The notes under the pieces: model-generated
The model's database searches: none
What the model was told of the DNA's origin: nothing
What the model saw: the letters and a program-made list of their open reading frames with translations, nothing else
Position numbers and translations under genes: made by a program
Part shown: positions 1 to 39,300 of the stretch, piece by piece
Position numbering within the stretch: position 1 is the stretch's first letter
Layout of the letters: each line of letters starts with the position of its first letter
Source of the DNA: Agelaius tricolor
Lineage: Eukaryota; Chordata; Aves; Passeriformes; Icteridae
DNA: 64,000 nt
Direction of reading: 5' to 3'
Assembly: GCA_023055355.1 (NCBI GenBank)
Contig: JALJCS010000022.1
Coordinates: forward strand, 7,921,001-7,985,000

Positions 1-60
1 GCCTGTCCCCGCCGGTCCCCGGGCCCCGCCGGTGCCGTGTGTCCGCAGCCGGGCCGGAGC

Positions 61-26231
<26,171 letters not shown>

Positions 26232-27670
26232 CAGAAAAGCCATATAACATATTTAGGTGTACAAAATGCTGTGGTTCATGTGAAACATCTCATCCAGAAA
26301 TAGGTTTTAGCTGTACTGTACATTTAATAGTGAAATGGTCAGAGAAACCAAAGGTATATTATTTATTGGTGACTATAAAGCAGACTGCAAACCGCCTTAT
26401 GGGGGGAAAGAGCTTTTATAGACCATTTGTATAGTGTTACTCTTTGTGTATTTAATTTTATTGAATATTACACTCTATTTTTTATTAAATGTGTAGTATA
26501 AATCTGTATAAAATGTGAATTTTAACTATTTGGTTTTTAAAGTCACCTCATTGACAGTCTTTCATATTTTATTTGAAGTCATAGGTTACTGTCCAACTTG
26601 AGTCTTTCTTATTTGATTGGAAATTTTAAAAAGCAACCCTCAAGGAAAACCCATCCAATTTGCATCCTTTTAAGTGACAACCTTGTAAGTGCATTGAGAG
26701 GAGCTGGAATTCAGAGTGTGGGCAGCACTATCACTTTTTTCAACTTCAGGTCCTAATAATATATACAAAAAACTAAGAGGCACAGTTTCTCTGCCAGTTT
26801 AAATACTGCCTTCTCCCTGAACCCCCAGCGTTGAGGAAAACATGTTAAAGAGATGAGTGTATTTGTATTATTGGTACCTAACAAAGCTTTAATCAAGCAG
26901 TTGTGCAATGTGAAGCCCCCAAACACTCAGCACCAGGTAAACAAGTGGGGATGAACATGCAGTGCTCCTGTCCCTTAGCAGGGAATGTAACAGCATGAGG
27001 ATACCTTTTGTATTTCTATCTTTTGGATCTTTTAACATATTTCGTATTTATTTCAGTTTATTTATCTTCAGTGAGTGGTTAGGAACAGCTGCAGTATTAC
27101 AGTATTCAGTCTTAGCAGGTACTGAAAGTGAGCTGCTAACTGGAGCAGTTCAAACAACTCTTCTACATGCATTTACGTATCCATCTAAAAATTCAGTGTA
27201 CATTTTTTTTTTAATGAGTTCCAATACACTCTTTGCTTAAAAAAATGGAAGAAACAGCCAGTTTGTTGCCAATCTCTCATAACATTTGGGGACACAGCCC
27301 AATACAGGTGAAGTACTGTATTAGGCAGTCCCTGTCTGCACTTAGAAAAAACAAGACTTGGAAAGAAAGCATTTTAAAAACAATCCCAATGTCCTTCTCA
27401 GCCATGGTGTATAATTTCATTTGTAAAATGAAAATCTTGATGTGCCTTCTCTCATGTAATTGCAGATGTTTTATGTACTACAGCATAGATACTATGTTTA
27501 CATATAGTTTTGTAAAGCGTATATACTATGGTCAAAAAATATGAAAAATATAGTGGATCAAACTTCAAGTATTGCTCTGTCAATAATTATGCATTCAGAA
27601 CGCATCAAAATAAAGTTATCTGACAGAAGTTCATGATCTATTGTAATAAAGTGAAAAAAGGATTAAAAAA
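26232..27670 (+). other. SLC18A2: SLC18A2 3' UTR (end inferred)
   Basis: AT-rich non-coding sequence from the stop to the last pair of AATAAA signals. Contains an early ATTAAA at 26484-26489, which may give a short isoform, and ATTTA words near 27045-27066 of the type found in unstable mRNAs. The cleavage site is inferred about 20 bases after 27650. Confidence 0.7.
27609..27650 (+). terminator. SLC18A2 polyadenylation signals (AATAAA at 27609-27614 and 27645-27650)
   Basis: Two canonical hexamers 36 bases apart at the end of the AT-rich 3' UTR. They are the last strong + strand signals before the convergent gene. Confidence 0.65.
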
Positions 27671-28804
27671 GAACAACCCCCCTCAGGATTTGCCTTATGC
27701 AGTGTGCTTTACCAGTGGGGAAAGCTGGCAGGAAAGCATTTCCTAGAGCTCCTTCAGAAACCAAGATTCTGTCTCATGATGAATTCTTCACCAACACCAA
27801 GTAAGTAATAATTGTGCAGACCAGTGGCTATTTACATCAGGCTCAGATTTTACTGTGATTTGCACACTGAAACTTTGTTCCAAGAGATGTTATTCTACTT
27901 AACCTCACTGAAGTCTTTTGGTCAACATCAAGTTGTTAATCTGATCAAATTTGAGACTGAAATACCAATGCAAGAATTCTGAATTATTACAGGATGTGTT
28001 CATCCTTTTGCCAGCTGATCAACCAGTGTATTTCTTGAATTCGCTAATATATGATTCAAACATAGCAACTCACATTTTTTAAAAGCACAGAAAGGCCTTC
28101 TTCATGGCTTGGTTTTTAATTTTGGAGTACATGAAAACTAAGGAGGAGTTTGCATTAATCTGCAAGATGAGTATGAGGAGGAGAGCCAAGGGGAGAGAAA
28201 TGGATCCCATTCCTTTCCTACAGCTGGTGCCAGTGGCTGCTGGGCCTGAGGGAGCAGCATCTTCCCAGGAGTTGCTGAGCAGATCAATGCAGTGGCTCCC
28301 CTTCTCTTGCTCCACTCCTGCTCCACCAGAAGAGGAAGATTAATTAAAATCCACACAGAAGCTCATGTTTGTAATCTCTGTGCCACCTTTCTCCCCACTC
28401 CCAAATAAAAACTTAGCAGCTGTTTAGGATTTTTTGAGTAATGAGTAACCAAACCTTTTTTTGGTGACAGTCAGGAAGAAATTTTACTCAGAAAATACAC
28501 AAAAATCCCCCTTCTGTCCTGGAAAAATGTGGATTTTTCCTATTTTGTATATTTGTATCTGTGTCAATTCAGGTGTGACAAAGACACTTCATTGATTTGC
28601 TTCCACTATTTATTCCTCCTCTGCAGCTGTAAACTTCCACAGATGCTTTGTTTCAAATTTCTCACTCCAAATAATCCAGTTATCAGTAGTTTTATATAAT
28701 GCAAAATGTGCTTCTCCCCTGAAGATCCTTCCTTTTAAGAGATGGCATAAGATGATAAGCTACTGCAATAGAAGTGCTTAAAAAACATTGACACAATGCA
28801 AGAA
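27671..28804. other. Intergenic gap between convergent SLC18A2 and PDZD8
   Basis: About 1.1 kb by inferred transcript ends. Open frames near 28079-28356 occur on both strands and have no recognisable family features. I see no gene here. Confidence 0.6.
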
Positions 28805-31199
28805 AGTTGATAATTTAGCAAAACTATTTTATTAAAGCTTATTTTCATGATAAAATAATAGCCAACAAAATCATATTAGGCAGGTCTTCTGCAAATGTGT
28901 GTAGCTGCCACCTATTCAGATATCATTAAGTCAAGATATTCTTGTTTTCTGTGGTAGTCTTTATTTTCAGCTATTTACAGTCAAGCATGAAGCAAAGATT
29001 ACATCAGGAATGTAGTATTACAATTTCCCCCTGGAGATCCACTGCTTATTGTAAATAATGCCAGACAGGAATTCATGTTTTCCTTCTTACCACTAAAATA
29101 CAACTATTTTGCCCTTTTTCCATTCAGTATATTTAAAAATATTGCACTACATTTAATTTACCTCTTACAATCATCATCATTAGCAACACTTATGTGAGGA
29201 AAACGATACCCAGCTTTTCTTACCCACTGTGTTACAGGAGTCAATTGAAAACCATGAATGTGTATTTTGAAATCAGTATTTGCATTGTTTTCACAGCTCC
29301 TTCATGTGCACCAGGGCTTAAATGAAGCACTTGGATATATTTGAAAACCTCTGTAGTAGTCTGTAAGAGCAAACACTGATGGCATTGAATGCAGATCACC
29401 ACCAATGGTAAGCTGCTGAGAAAATGGAGTGGGGAAGTTTTAATATGCATCTCAAGCAAGTACAGGTTAAATAACTTTTAGACAAGAAGGGAAGCTCATT
29501 TTGTGCGATTATTTGCTGAAGCTTAATTTCAGAAGTGTGTCACATGCCTGTTTTAGCCTGGATAGTTTTCCATACATCAACTAAGTAGTATCAACTGCCC
29601 AGAACTCACTAAAAAGTGCAAGTAGTTGCATGACTGGCAGTAACCATTTTGCTTAGAAGCACAAGCACACTGTCCCATGATGAAAACCACTGCTTCTTAA
29701 TTTTGCCCATCACAAACTAAACCAAGAAGCAAATTTAAAGGAGAGGTACATTACACATGACCTCAAAAACTAAAGGAGTTATTTTTACCATCTCAAACTC
29801 CACTCCCATAAAGGCTTTTTTTTTTCTACTACCAGCAATACCAGTGATAATGATACGAGTACCTAGCACAGTACCTAAAATAAAGATGATATTTTATACA
29901 AAATTTCTATACATAGAAGATGAAACAATGTCTACAGGAAATAAATAAGAATGATGGCCTTAGCCAGGTGATGCTAAGATCCACAGTTTACACATAGCAC
30001 AAGACCAGACAGTTCTTTTCAAAAGCAGCTGGCTGAATTTCTTCCTCATCTCTACTGGACTCACAAATTGACCAAATAAAACATGTTATATACACTATAA
30101 GACATTTTGCTGACAAAGGTGATCCTTCTGCTCAGCCTCTATCTTCTGTCTGAGAAGCTGAATGCAACTTACCATGCTATGATTACTCAAAAGTGTTGAG
30201 AGAACATTAGTTACTTTGTATTTTGCACCTTAAGCTTTCCAAAATGATAGTCTGCAGCAAAATATTAATTTCTTTATATTACTTACACCATGATTACATG
30301 CTTTTACACAGAAGGCAATGAAACCTCCAACTCTTGTGAAGAACAACTTTCCTTTATCAGGCTATCAGATAATACAACATCACAAACATATGATTTCATT
30401 CTGGAAGGCAACAAGCCTCTTACCTTGAAAATATTCCCAATTAAATTATTATGAGATACCAGTTTATACTTTGATATCTAACAATAGTCCCAAGTTCTAA
30501 GGAGGATTTTTTTTTAGCATAGCATTACTATATTTCGTGTTAAGTACAAACTACAAAAAGTTCTTGTATTTAACAAAAACATGGAAAACAAATGATATGC
30601 AATGGTAACTTCAGTAAGTATTAATAACAGACAAAATGAAAGACTTTTTGTTTGCTTTCATGATATGTTTGGCAAAAAATATACAACTACCTAGAAGACA
30701 TACAATAAAACTGTGATTAACACAAGCCTGGCCCCTTGGTGACTTCTGAGTCAGTCATCAGCTTAGGCATGCAACAAGCTTATAATGTTTTCATCATACA
30801 ATGGATACTAAACATCTTGAAAACCCTGCCTGTTTCCCATTGAAAACACTACCTAAAAAAACAAAACAAAACAAAAAAATACAGAGAGGGGAAGTGGGGT
30901 CAAGTAATGCATTAAGGAAACCACACACATTGATGTGAAATGGTAGGGTTACATAATTAGAAAAAATAAAAATAAGTTATTAAAAATAAATTTCCAATAT
31001 AAACCCCAAAGTGTAGTTTTAACCAGCTACTTTAACAAAATGATGGTGTTGTAGCTGGAGAAGAACCACTATTAGCAATTAACTGTGGAGAAGCAGGACA
31101 CGCACATTGTACCAGTGTTTTAATTTAATTTGTGTGTGTTTGGATTTAAGTGCAAAGTATTCTTTTAGTCCATTCCTTCAAAGACTAAATATGTAAATA
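28805..31199 (-). other. PDZD8: PDZD8 3' UTR (end inferred)
   Basis: AT-rich non-coding sequence downstream of the PDZD8 stop. Reading on the - strand, AATAAA signals lie at 28960-28965 and 28828-28833. The second is followed by a T/G-rich stretch, making about 28805 a plausible cleavage site and the UTR about 2.4 kb. Confidence 0.6.
28828..28833 (-). terminator. Candidate distal poly(A) signal of PDZD8
   Basis: TTTATT on the + strand is AATAAA on the - strand. A TTGCATTGTGTCAATGTTTT stretch follows downstream and could act as the GU-rich element. A second AATAAA at 28960-28965 is a proximal alternative. Confidence 0.5.
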
Positions 31200-33394
31200 T
31201 CAGTCTGATTGAGGTGGATCAACAGGTTCTTCTTCTGATATGATGTTCAATGTCGGAGCCTCTGTCAGACTGCCATCTTCGCTATCCACTTCTTCTGCTA
31301 TATTGGGTTCCTCAAAATCTTTAGTCAGTTTTTTGGATTGCTTCTCTAAGAGCATGTTCTCCAGGGACTCTAGATCCTCAATGCCTGCCCTGTAGTGGAT
31401 CATCAGCAGCGTGAGGGCCTGCAGTCTCTCACCCGACTTAGCCAGCGCAGCAGAAATCAGGGCTTTTTTCCTCACGTCGCTCGTCTCTTTCTCCTCTTTA
31501 ACCAGCGAATTATTGTTTTCCAGCTCTTGGTCTATTTCATTCTGCAGCTTATCCAACATAAACTCCAATTTCTGAAAGCGCTCCTCTGTGGGTAAGCTCC
31601 TGTAGAGGTCACGGCCGATCTCCTTCACGGCGATGAAGACGCTGTCGTCGAGGCCGCCCTCCTTGCGCACCAGCTTGATGCCGGCGCCCCCGACGCGCTT
31701 GGAGGGGCTGCTGGGCCCGCTGAGCTCGGTGTCGCTGCTCTCGTTGTCCGACGTGTTCGGGGTGTGCTTGGGGGAAGGCTCGGCCACGTCGGGGCCCTGC
31801 TCGGCCAGCCGGGCTTTGGGCACCTGCCGGAGGTTCAGCAGCCGCGTGCTCGTGTTGATGATGTGCCTGGTCAAACCTGTGGTTCTGTGAGCGGACTTGG
31901 CCTCCGAATCGACCCGAGAGGAGGCGGCTGCAGGAGCCTCCTGGCCCTCGGCCCTGCTGCTGCCCCCAGTTCGATCGAGCCGCCTTTCAGCTCCTACACA
32001 AAAGGGCGTCTCAGTTAAACATTTTTCTAGACATTTTTTATGGCAAACATAAGCACAGAACATGCACTGCGAAGCTGCTTTAGTCCATACTTTCTTTTTG
32101 CAGTAATCGCACCAAGTTGGATTCTGAAACTGAGTATCTTGAAAGTTATGCTTGTTCTCTGTGAGAACTTGTCCCGAGAAATGATCCTCTTTCTGATGAG
32201 CATGAGCTTCTTCTTCTAAGTGAGACTCTCTCTCTTTCTCCAGAAATGCGCTTGTATCATCAATTTCACCTTCTTTTAAATATTTGAATTGTAAAGTTAT
32301 GTCACCATAACAAAATTTTTCATTGAAACCTTTATGGGTTGTCAAACTCCGCAACGCTGTTCTGGTGACTGCTGCCTTAGGTGTAGGAGCATGCAGCTGA
32401 AATTTTCTAACAAATTCCATTGAGGATGTAGCTAGACAATCTAAAGCAATTTCTTCAAGTTTTATGCTTGCATATCCTAAGCAGATAAAACCACCTGCTT
32501 TGAAAGGGTCTCTGCACCACAGTGCAACATTAAGGTACTTGTGGTATTTTTCTACTTCAAATAGACAGGAGGATGTTCTCGTCATCGGCCACCGGCCCTG
32601 ACGGGCTTTATAAGGAATTTCTGGTGACTCCCAGGTTCGATGATCATCACTATCTTTGCTGCTACGTGCATTTTCTGTAAGTCCATCTTTTAATGTATCT
32701 TGCTTTGGTGCTGTTACTACTTTCGATACTGCTGGGTCTTCTATCTGATCACTGATTTTAATTAGCTTCTCTGTAGATTTTTCTCCGTTATTTGCAGGGG
32801 GAGGTGGCCTCTCTGGTTTATCAGGACATACACTTCCAGTTTCTAACACAGTTTGGCTATCACTAGTAGACAAAGGAGGCTTAATTTGGGGCCTAGGTGG
32901 CACAGGAGGCTTAGTACTAGATCCTTGTGACTGTTTACCTGACGGCTGTGGTGCATCTGGAACCTCAAGAGTTTTAGGTGTTGCCACTTTAGCCCCATCT
33001 TTTTGTTGTGTTTTGGATCCTGCCTGGTAATTTCCTAAATGCAGTTTTCGATTCAGGATGGGTGATATAGTTCCAAGAGGTTTAGCAGCAGCAAGAATTA
33101 CTACCGACCGTTTGGGACTCTGAGATGTTGGCAGATCTTCTTTTTGGTCAGGTGCATCACAAGCTAAGTCTTCAAATTCTGAATCAAAATCTCTGCTATC
33201 AGTATCAGCTGTTAAACTATTCTGGTCATCTTCCGCCTGTGCCAAGAAAGCTGTGTCCTCCAATTGTCCAAATCCATCCTGCAGTGCTGAGCCATGCTGA
33301 TTATACCCAACAGGCCTTTCATAAAAGACTAAAACTCTCTCCCCAGCTTGTCTAATCAGCTTCAATACTTGGACAGTTGATGTGATTTTAACAC
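31200..33394 (-). CDS. PDZD8: PDZD8 exon 5 (last coding exon): PDZ end, C2c, C1, coiled coil
   Basis: 730 codons plus a TGA at 31200-31202. The acceptor is TTTTTTTTAATAG; the start VKITSTVQVLKLIRQAGERV completes the PDZ domain. Then come a Ser/Pro-rich linker with PPVPPRP (about 32871-32918), the C2 second half LNVALWCRDPFKAGG (about 32270-32650), and a C1 zinc finger at 31998-32150 with ligands H-x12-C-x2-C-x11-C-x2-C-x4-H-x2-C. The coiled coil FQKLEFMLDKLQNEIDQELE lies at about 31490-31595. Mammalian work links the C-terminal coil to Rab7 binding. The last ~40 residues (DFEEPNIAEEVDSEDG onward) do not resemble the human end that I recall. Confidence 0.96.
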
Positions 33395-36300
33395 CTATTA
33401 AAAAAAAGGACAAACATTATTAGGTTCTAATTATGATAATACTCTAAGTGACCAAAAATAGTCAACAAACACTTTGTTGCACAGTAACAAAGGAAGTCAA
33501 TTATGACAGAAGAGCTTAATTGAAATGTAACAGATGGATTCTCTCCATTTTATTCATATAAATATGGAGCTGGAAAAAATAATTACATAAACACTCCAGT
33601 TTGCTCCTTGTAATAATACTGTAATCTTACATAGTAATGTTGATGTGATATGGAAACAGTTTTGACCTTGCTCTTACTGTAAGTTTGGACTTTTCAGCAG
33701 TAGACATTTAACAAAGGACTCAAAAAAGATGGGTATCTTTAAATACAACTATAATTATAACAGAAGCAGGCTAAAATGAAAATCTTTCCAATATGCTAAT
33801 GAAATATGGGCATAAAGCTACATTATCAGTGTGGCTGGAGTGAGCTGAACCATCTTCCTGAGCAGACCTTTCAGAGCCATTTGATGTATGCAAGCTAAAA
33901 TATCTTAATGAGCACACAGTCCAAATACAGTCATGCAGGGGATCCCATAAAAACGATTTTTCCTTTGTTCTAAAGCAATCATCAGCTATCTATTCAAAGG
34001 AACTGAAAACCCTTTTAAATTACTGGAATATTGCAATGGGGATTTATTTAGGCAGTACCTAAGCAAAAGAACTCATTGTAGATTTTAAGCTCTGGTCTGT
34101 AAAACCTCTGTAAAAGGTTAAACTTCCTGCTAGCCCAGTCACTTATGTTTTGGCTTTGTTTTTTATTGTTTTGTTGTTTGTTTTTTCTGTTTTTAATGTT
34201 GTTGCCAAATGGTTATTCAAGCTTCTTTTACCTTTTACCTAAGAAGGAGTAAATAAATATGCAACAAAATAAATCAATAAATACATTAATGTTAGCTTTG
34301 AGTGCCAAGCACAACTGTAACTATTAAGAAAGGGAGATTGGCTGAACTGGACAAGACGACCCCCATTGTGAAAGCTGACATATCACTCACTGCCAATTGC
34401 CAGCAGTCTGTCTCCTCTCTGTAGATCAGCAGCTGCAGCAGGTGAGTTTGGAGTCACAGTTTCGATGACAACGTGCCCTGCGTCCTCCTCCTTGGACTGC
34501 ACAAGGCGCAGCGTGAGCCCAACACTTTGCAGATTCCCTTTCACAAGTTCTGCCTGCAGAGAAAGAAGTCAAAAACATCTCAGTAAAGTTGACTGCAAGG
34601 ATTAATGGCTACTAACAATAATTTAAATAAAAATTAAATAAAATGGTATCATTTTAGTATTAAAACCAGATTATTATTGAGAAAATGCATTAGGACATCC
34701 ATTGACTTCACCTAATTGATCAACTGTCTGCCAACTAATTTTACACCTTTGGAGATATTCACAGAAAGTCCCAGTCCTCAATAAAATACTACTATTAAAC
34801 ACGATCTCATTTTATTAGGAGCACTGCACCATCAACCTAGGTATCACTTTGAATGTAGCCCATTTGTGTTATAAAGCCTAACACTATGAGTGGCTTTCCA
34901 GTAGTCTGTGCACAAGTGTGTTTGGAGTGACAAAACTCTTATGTACTTACTTAAGATTGCCTAAGTATATTTAGAACAAATCTCAATTAACAACAGCCTA
35001 AAATGTTTCTTCGAAGAGGCAAACCCTTTTCTCATACTTATCTTGTGAAATAAATAGAATTTAAATTTTAACTCAAATACATTTTTAAAAACAAACAAAC
35101 AAAAAAAAAGGACAACTGAGGTGCAATCCCTGTAGCTGACTTTCATATGACAGACCTAGGCAGTTATCAATTATTTACAGACCTCACTGTCTGAGATCTT
35201 TGGCAACCTTTTTCCTAATAAAAGCAGCCCTTGATGAATTTAACAATATCATTTTTTCCCCTAAAGCGCATTCCTTTTAGACTATTTCAAATGACTGTCT
35301 ACAATCATTCCATCAACAGGTATTCTATTTGAAAGGAGAACTCATATGTTTCAGCTTCAAGGATAGAAATTTAATTTGTTTTTTTGATTACCAAGAAGAC
35401 AGAGGCCGATAGTGTAGAAACCTCCACAGGAAATTTTATATTTGGTTTCAATTTACTGAGTTCAGGTAGACAGCCTTCTCCTCCAGCCTTCTGCATTTAC
35501 TTTGTTATTGTTTCAATTGTGGATGTTTGAACTGTCTGGAGCTGAGCCTCCTCTTTAGAGGATGTGCTCCTTACTCAGTCCATGCCTCTCTCCTTGGCTG
35601 CATAGCTGTCACTCCGTTCCCATAATTTTAATAGCACTGCATCTTGGTTCTTTTTTAATTGTAGTTCAGTTCTTTACAGAAATAAAAAGGCTTGTGCTGC
35701 TCTGCAGTTTGCTATAGAACAGCACTGCACTTGAAGAAGCAGACTTGTATTAACTTTCAAAGCTTTGTCACTATTTTCTGCATTTCCCACAGGCATCTAC
35801 TCTTTTTTATCAAACTTCTATTCTTAATCCCCAGTAATGTATGTAAGAATAACAAGACCAATATAAGCTTAATTGCAGTTCCAAGACTTAAAGGTTATCC
35901 CAGAATGAAACAAGTAAATAGCTGCCTACAGAAACAACCCTGATGGAGTTTTCAGGTTGATTTTTGTTCATTTGTTTGCTTAAATGCCATCCTCATTTCC
36001 ACCAAAACTACAGTTACATAATTAAATTTAAAAAAAGATTAAACAATAAAATACTAAGTATTAAGAAACAAAGAAGTATTAGAAATGTCTGTGGAAGAAG
36101 ACAAACTATTTTTTTTTTGTCAAGAATTGCTCTTCTGCTTTAGCCCTTTATTTATATGCAATATAGCTTTAAGCTAGCAATTCACAAATGTTGCAATGTG
36201 CTGTATGGAAACAACATGAACAATTACTGCAATTTCAAACAACACTAATTGAATATTTTAACTGTCAGAAACACAAATGACACGAATTTGCTTTGGCAGC

Positions 36301-39300
36301 ACACAAAGCTGCAACAAAAACAACATCCAAAGATCACAATAATATAAGTGCACATTCTTATCAAACAATGAGGAAACCATTATTTCTGAGCTTTGCTCAG
36401 AGTCCAAGTACTCAAATCTCAGTTTTCCTATGATGGTTCCTTTGTAAGTCTCGCTCTAAGTGATTAAGCTCAAAAAAATACTTCCAAATCATTGCGTTTG
36501 AATAGAAGAGGAACTATCATAATGAAGATCAGGAAGTAAACTCGCATTTAAGGAATGCTGACAAACATGAAAATTACAAAGGGCTGAAAAACAAATTATA
36601 ACCACTTTTCCCCCTAATTTCTGTTAGTGCACTGAAGTAGAAAGCTGTTTAGTGAGAGCATTCCAGGAAAGAAATTGATGCTTAGAACAGTGAAAGGAAA
36701 AAAAAAAACCCAACAACAACAAAAACCTCAAGATGGTTTTCCTTTTAACACCCTGTTATTCTGGCCATTTAATTATACTCCTTTAGGAAGTCATTTATTT
36801 TGACTGTATATAGTTTCTTCTGAAATCTTACATTAGTTCTGTAGCTCACAGCCCAGAAGTGGAGCTCTTTAGCAAGACAAGATGTTTGAGAGTCAAGGCC
36901 CATCCAGGGTGGACATCCTGTTAGCTTTGCCTGTGAGTTTGTTCTCAACGTGAGACAACTCTTGTCCACTCTCCAGTCTCTGAGCAGAGCAGAAAAACAC
37001 CCAACTACTGAAGGAAGGTGGCCACCACAACCCTGTCACAGGAGTTACTTCAGGCCAACCTACTCCTTTCCTTTTTCAGTTGGTATTTCTCATCCATTCA
37101 AAGGATGGCCCAAAATGGTAAGATTTCTCCAGAAAGTTATAAGTCTTGTCTGAAAGAGAATGTCAGAAGGAAGAGCTGGTGTTGCAACATTTGACTTTTT
37201 GAAGAAAGGCAGGAATTACCTCTAACCACTGTTGGTACTTGCAATCATGGCAAAGTGCATGATAAGCAGATATGGAGAAAGGGCATAATTAAGATAGTAA
37301 AAAGTAATAAAAAAGTTACCAAAAGCTCTTTTTTAAAGCGCTTGTCAGTACAGACTCTGATGCTCTTGAGTTTCCTTTGAATCCAAGAACTCCTTTGAGC
37401 AGAACTACACAGTGGATGACTTAACAGTGAAAATATTCTGGAGTGCAAAGACGAGAAACTCCTGAGGTGATCTCCAGCATTTCACCCTTCCCTCCTCCTC
37501 CAGGGAGAGACCACATGAAAGAAATGAGGGACAGCTGGGACCCAAGATATGTAGGTATCTCTGAACATTTGGCTCCCATGCAGGGACACAGCCTGCAGAT
37601 TACAACATGTATGACTCACTGATGGCAAGGAGACTTCCCATATTCCAGCAGTATCTGATGGAAAGCTGTTTTTGGAAGGAGAGTGCCTTTGAACATAACA
37701 AGCAAAGCTCATCTCAACTTTTTATTAACTTTGGCACAGTCACAAACTTTCTCATGAAGCAAAGTGGTTTTATTTATCAACCCAAACCAGATGAATGGTT
37801 TCCTTGATTATTCTTTCTGGCACCTGCAAGAAACACCATGCTCAGGCTAAGATGAATGCAGGTGAAGAGCATTTGAAGCTCTCAAACACTCCCCACCCCA
37901 ACAAGTTCACTCACAAACCCAAACATCTTTGCATACCCAGCACAGCTACTTTCTGTCTCCCCCTCAAATTAAGACTTGATAATAAATATGAAGGGCCAAA
38001 GACCTATTGGAACACTAAGCACAAGGAGGATGTAAATCAGCTACATGACACAGAGGTTGGAAGAAAATTGCTAATAATGAAAGGACATTTATTATCAAGA
38101 AACCTTGCTGCAAGGGAGAAAAACTAACAGCTGCACCCAGGAGAAAGGGAAATTTTAACCAATTAGCCATATCATATTAAAGCAAGTTTATTTTAATTTG
38201 ATCTAATTAATAGCTCTGTTTTACTAGTTCCTGCAAATCTTAGTAGTTATTTAAATAAGGAGCAAGACAAAGCAGATATTAGTACTTCATTGTCAGTGAC
38301 AAGCATACATTCAATGTATTTTATATTGAAATAATTAGAACTAAACTGTAACACAGAGCTTAGAAAATGTATCTTAAAAAAAAAAAAAGGCAAGCAATCC
38401 CCAGACTATTTATTAAATACTTGCTGAGAATAAAATGCAACAAAACAGGAATGACTGTCCTGGAGAGAGGAAAAAAAAAGGTAATAATTTCCTTAGTGTT
38501 TTATTATTAAAAATATCCCCCAAACCCAACAATAAAACAAGAGAACACAAGATGTCCTTTAACTTTAGAATTAATAGAACATTTTGATGTAGAGCTGTGA
38601 ACACTTGGCTTTTACAGCACGAAGCCCACAAGCATCAATTCCACAGCACAGTCTCACTGCCACTTTCAGTTCAATACTGGATGTGTGCTCTGGAAACACA
38701 ATGCAGGGGAAAATCATCTTGTGTCTCACAACCTTTCCTTGCCTCAGCCTTGTTGTTCTGAAAGCCCAGCAGTTGAATGTCAGTGAAAAGAAATTTTTCC
38801 AAATCTTTTCAAACATACAGTACTGAACTCCATGGTGATTAATCAGAAGTTTACAGCTTGCTAGTATCATTTAAATGGCCAAATATTTACATGAGTGTCA
38901 AAACACGATGCAGTTTTAATCTTCAAATGCTTCATGAAATTATCAGTCTGAAATAATTTACAAATACAATGGGATGATAAATAAACATCCCTTTTACAGG
39001 CAACAGGCAAATGTGATGCCATTTCATTTACTATTTATTCCAGAACTATATATGAAGTTAGATTATTATTTGATTCAGAGGTAAGAATGCCACCAGTAAT
39101 ACTGTAGTCTCCTAAGTAGAATCTAAGTTAACATTAGATACAGCACTTCTATTCAGAATTTCTAAGACAAGACATAATAAATAATGTCCATTAATAAATA
39201 CAGAGATCACAACATCTAGGAAAATGTGTATGAGAATCTCTGACCAGCAGTGCAACATTGTTCAGCTAAACTTTAAAAATTATTAGGTGTTTACAAAAAT

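Noticed and set aside
31633..32018. + strand open frames over the PDZD8 last exon
   Set aside because: They are antisense shadows of the GC-rich coding block on the - strand.
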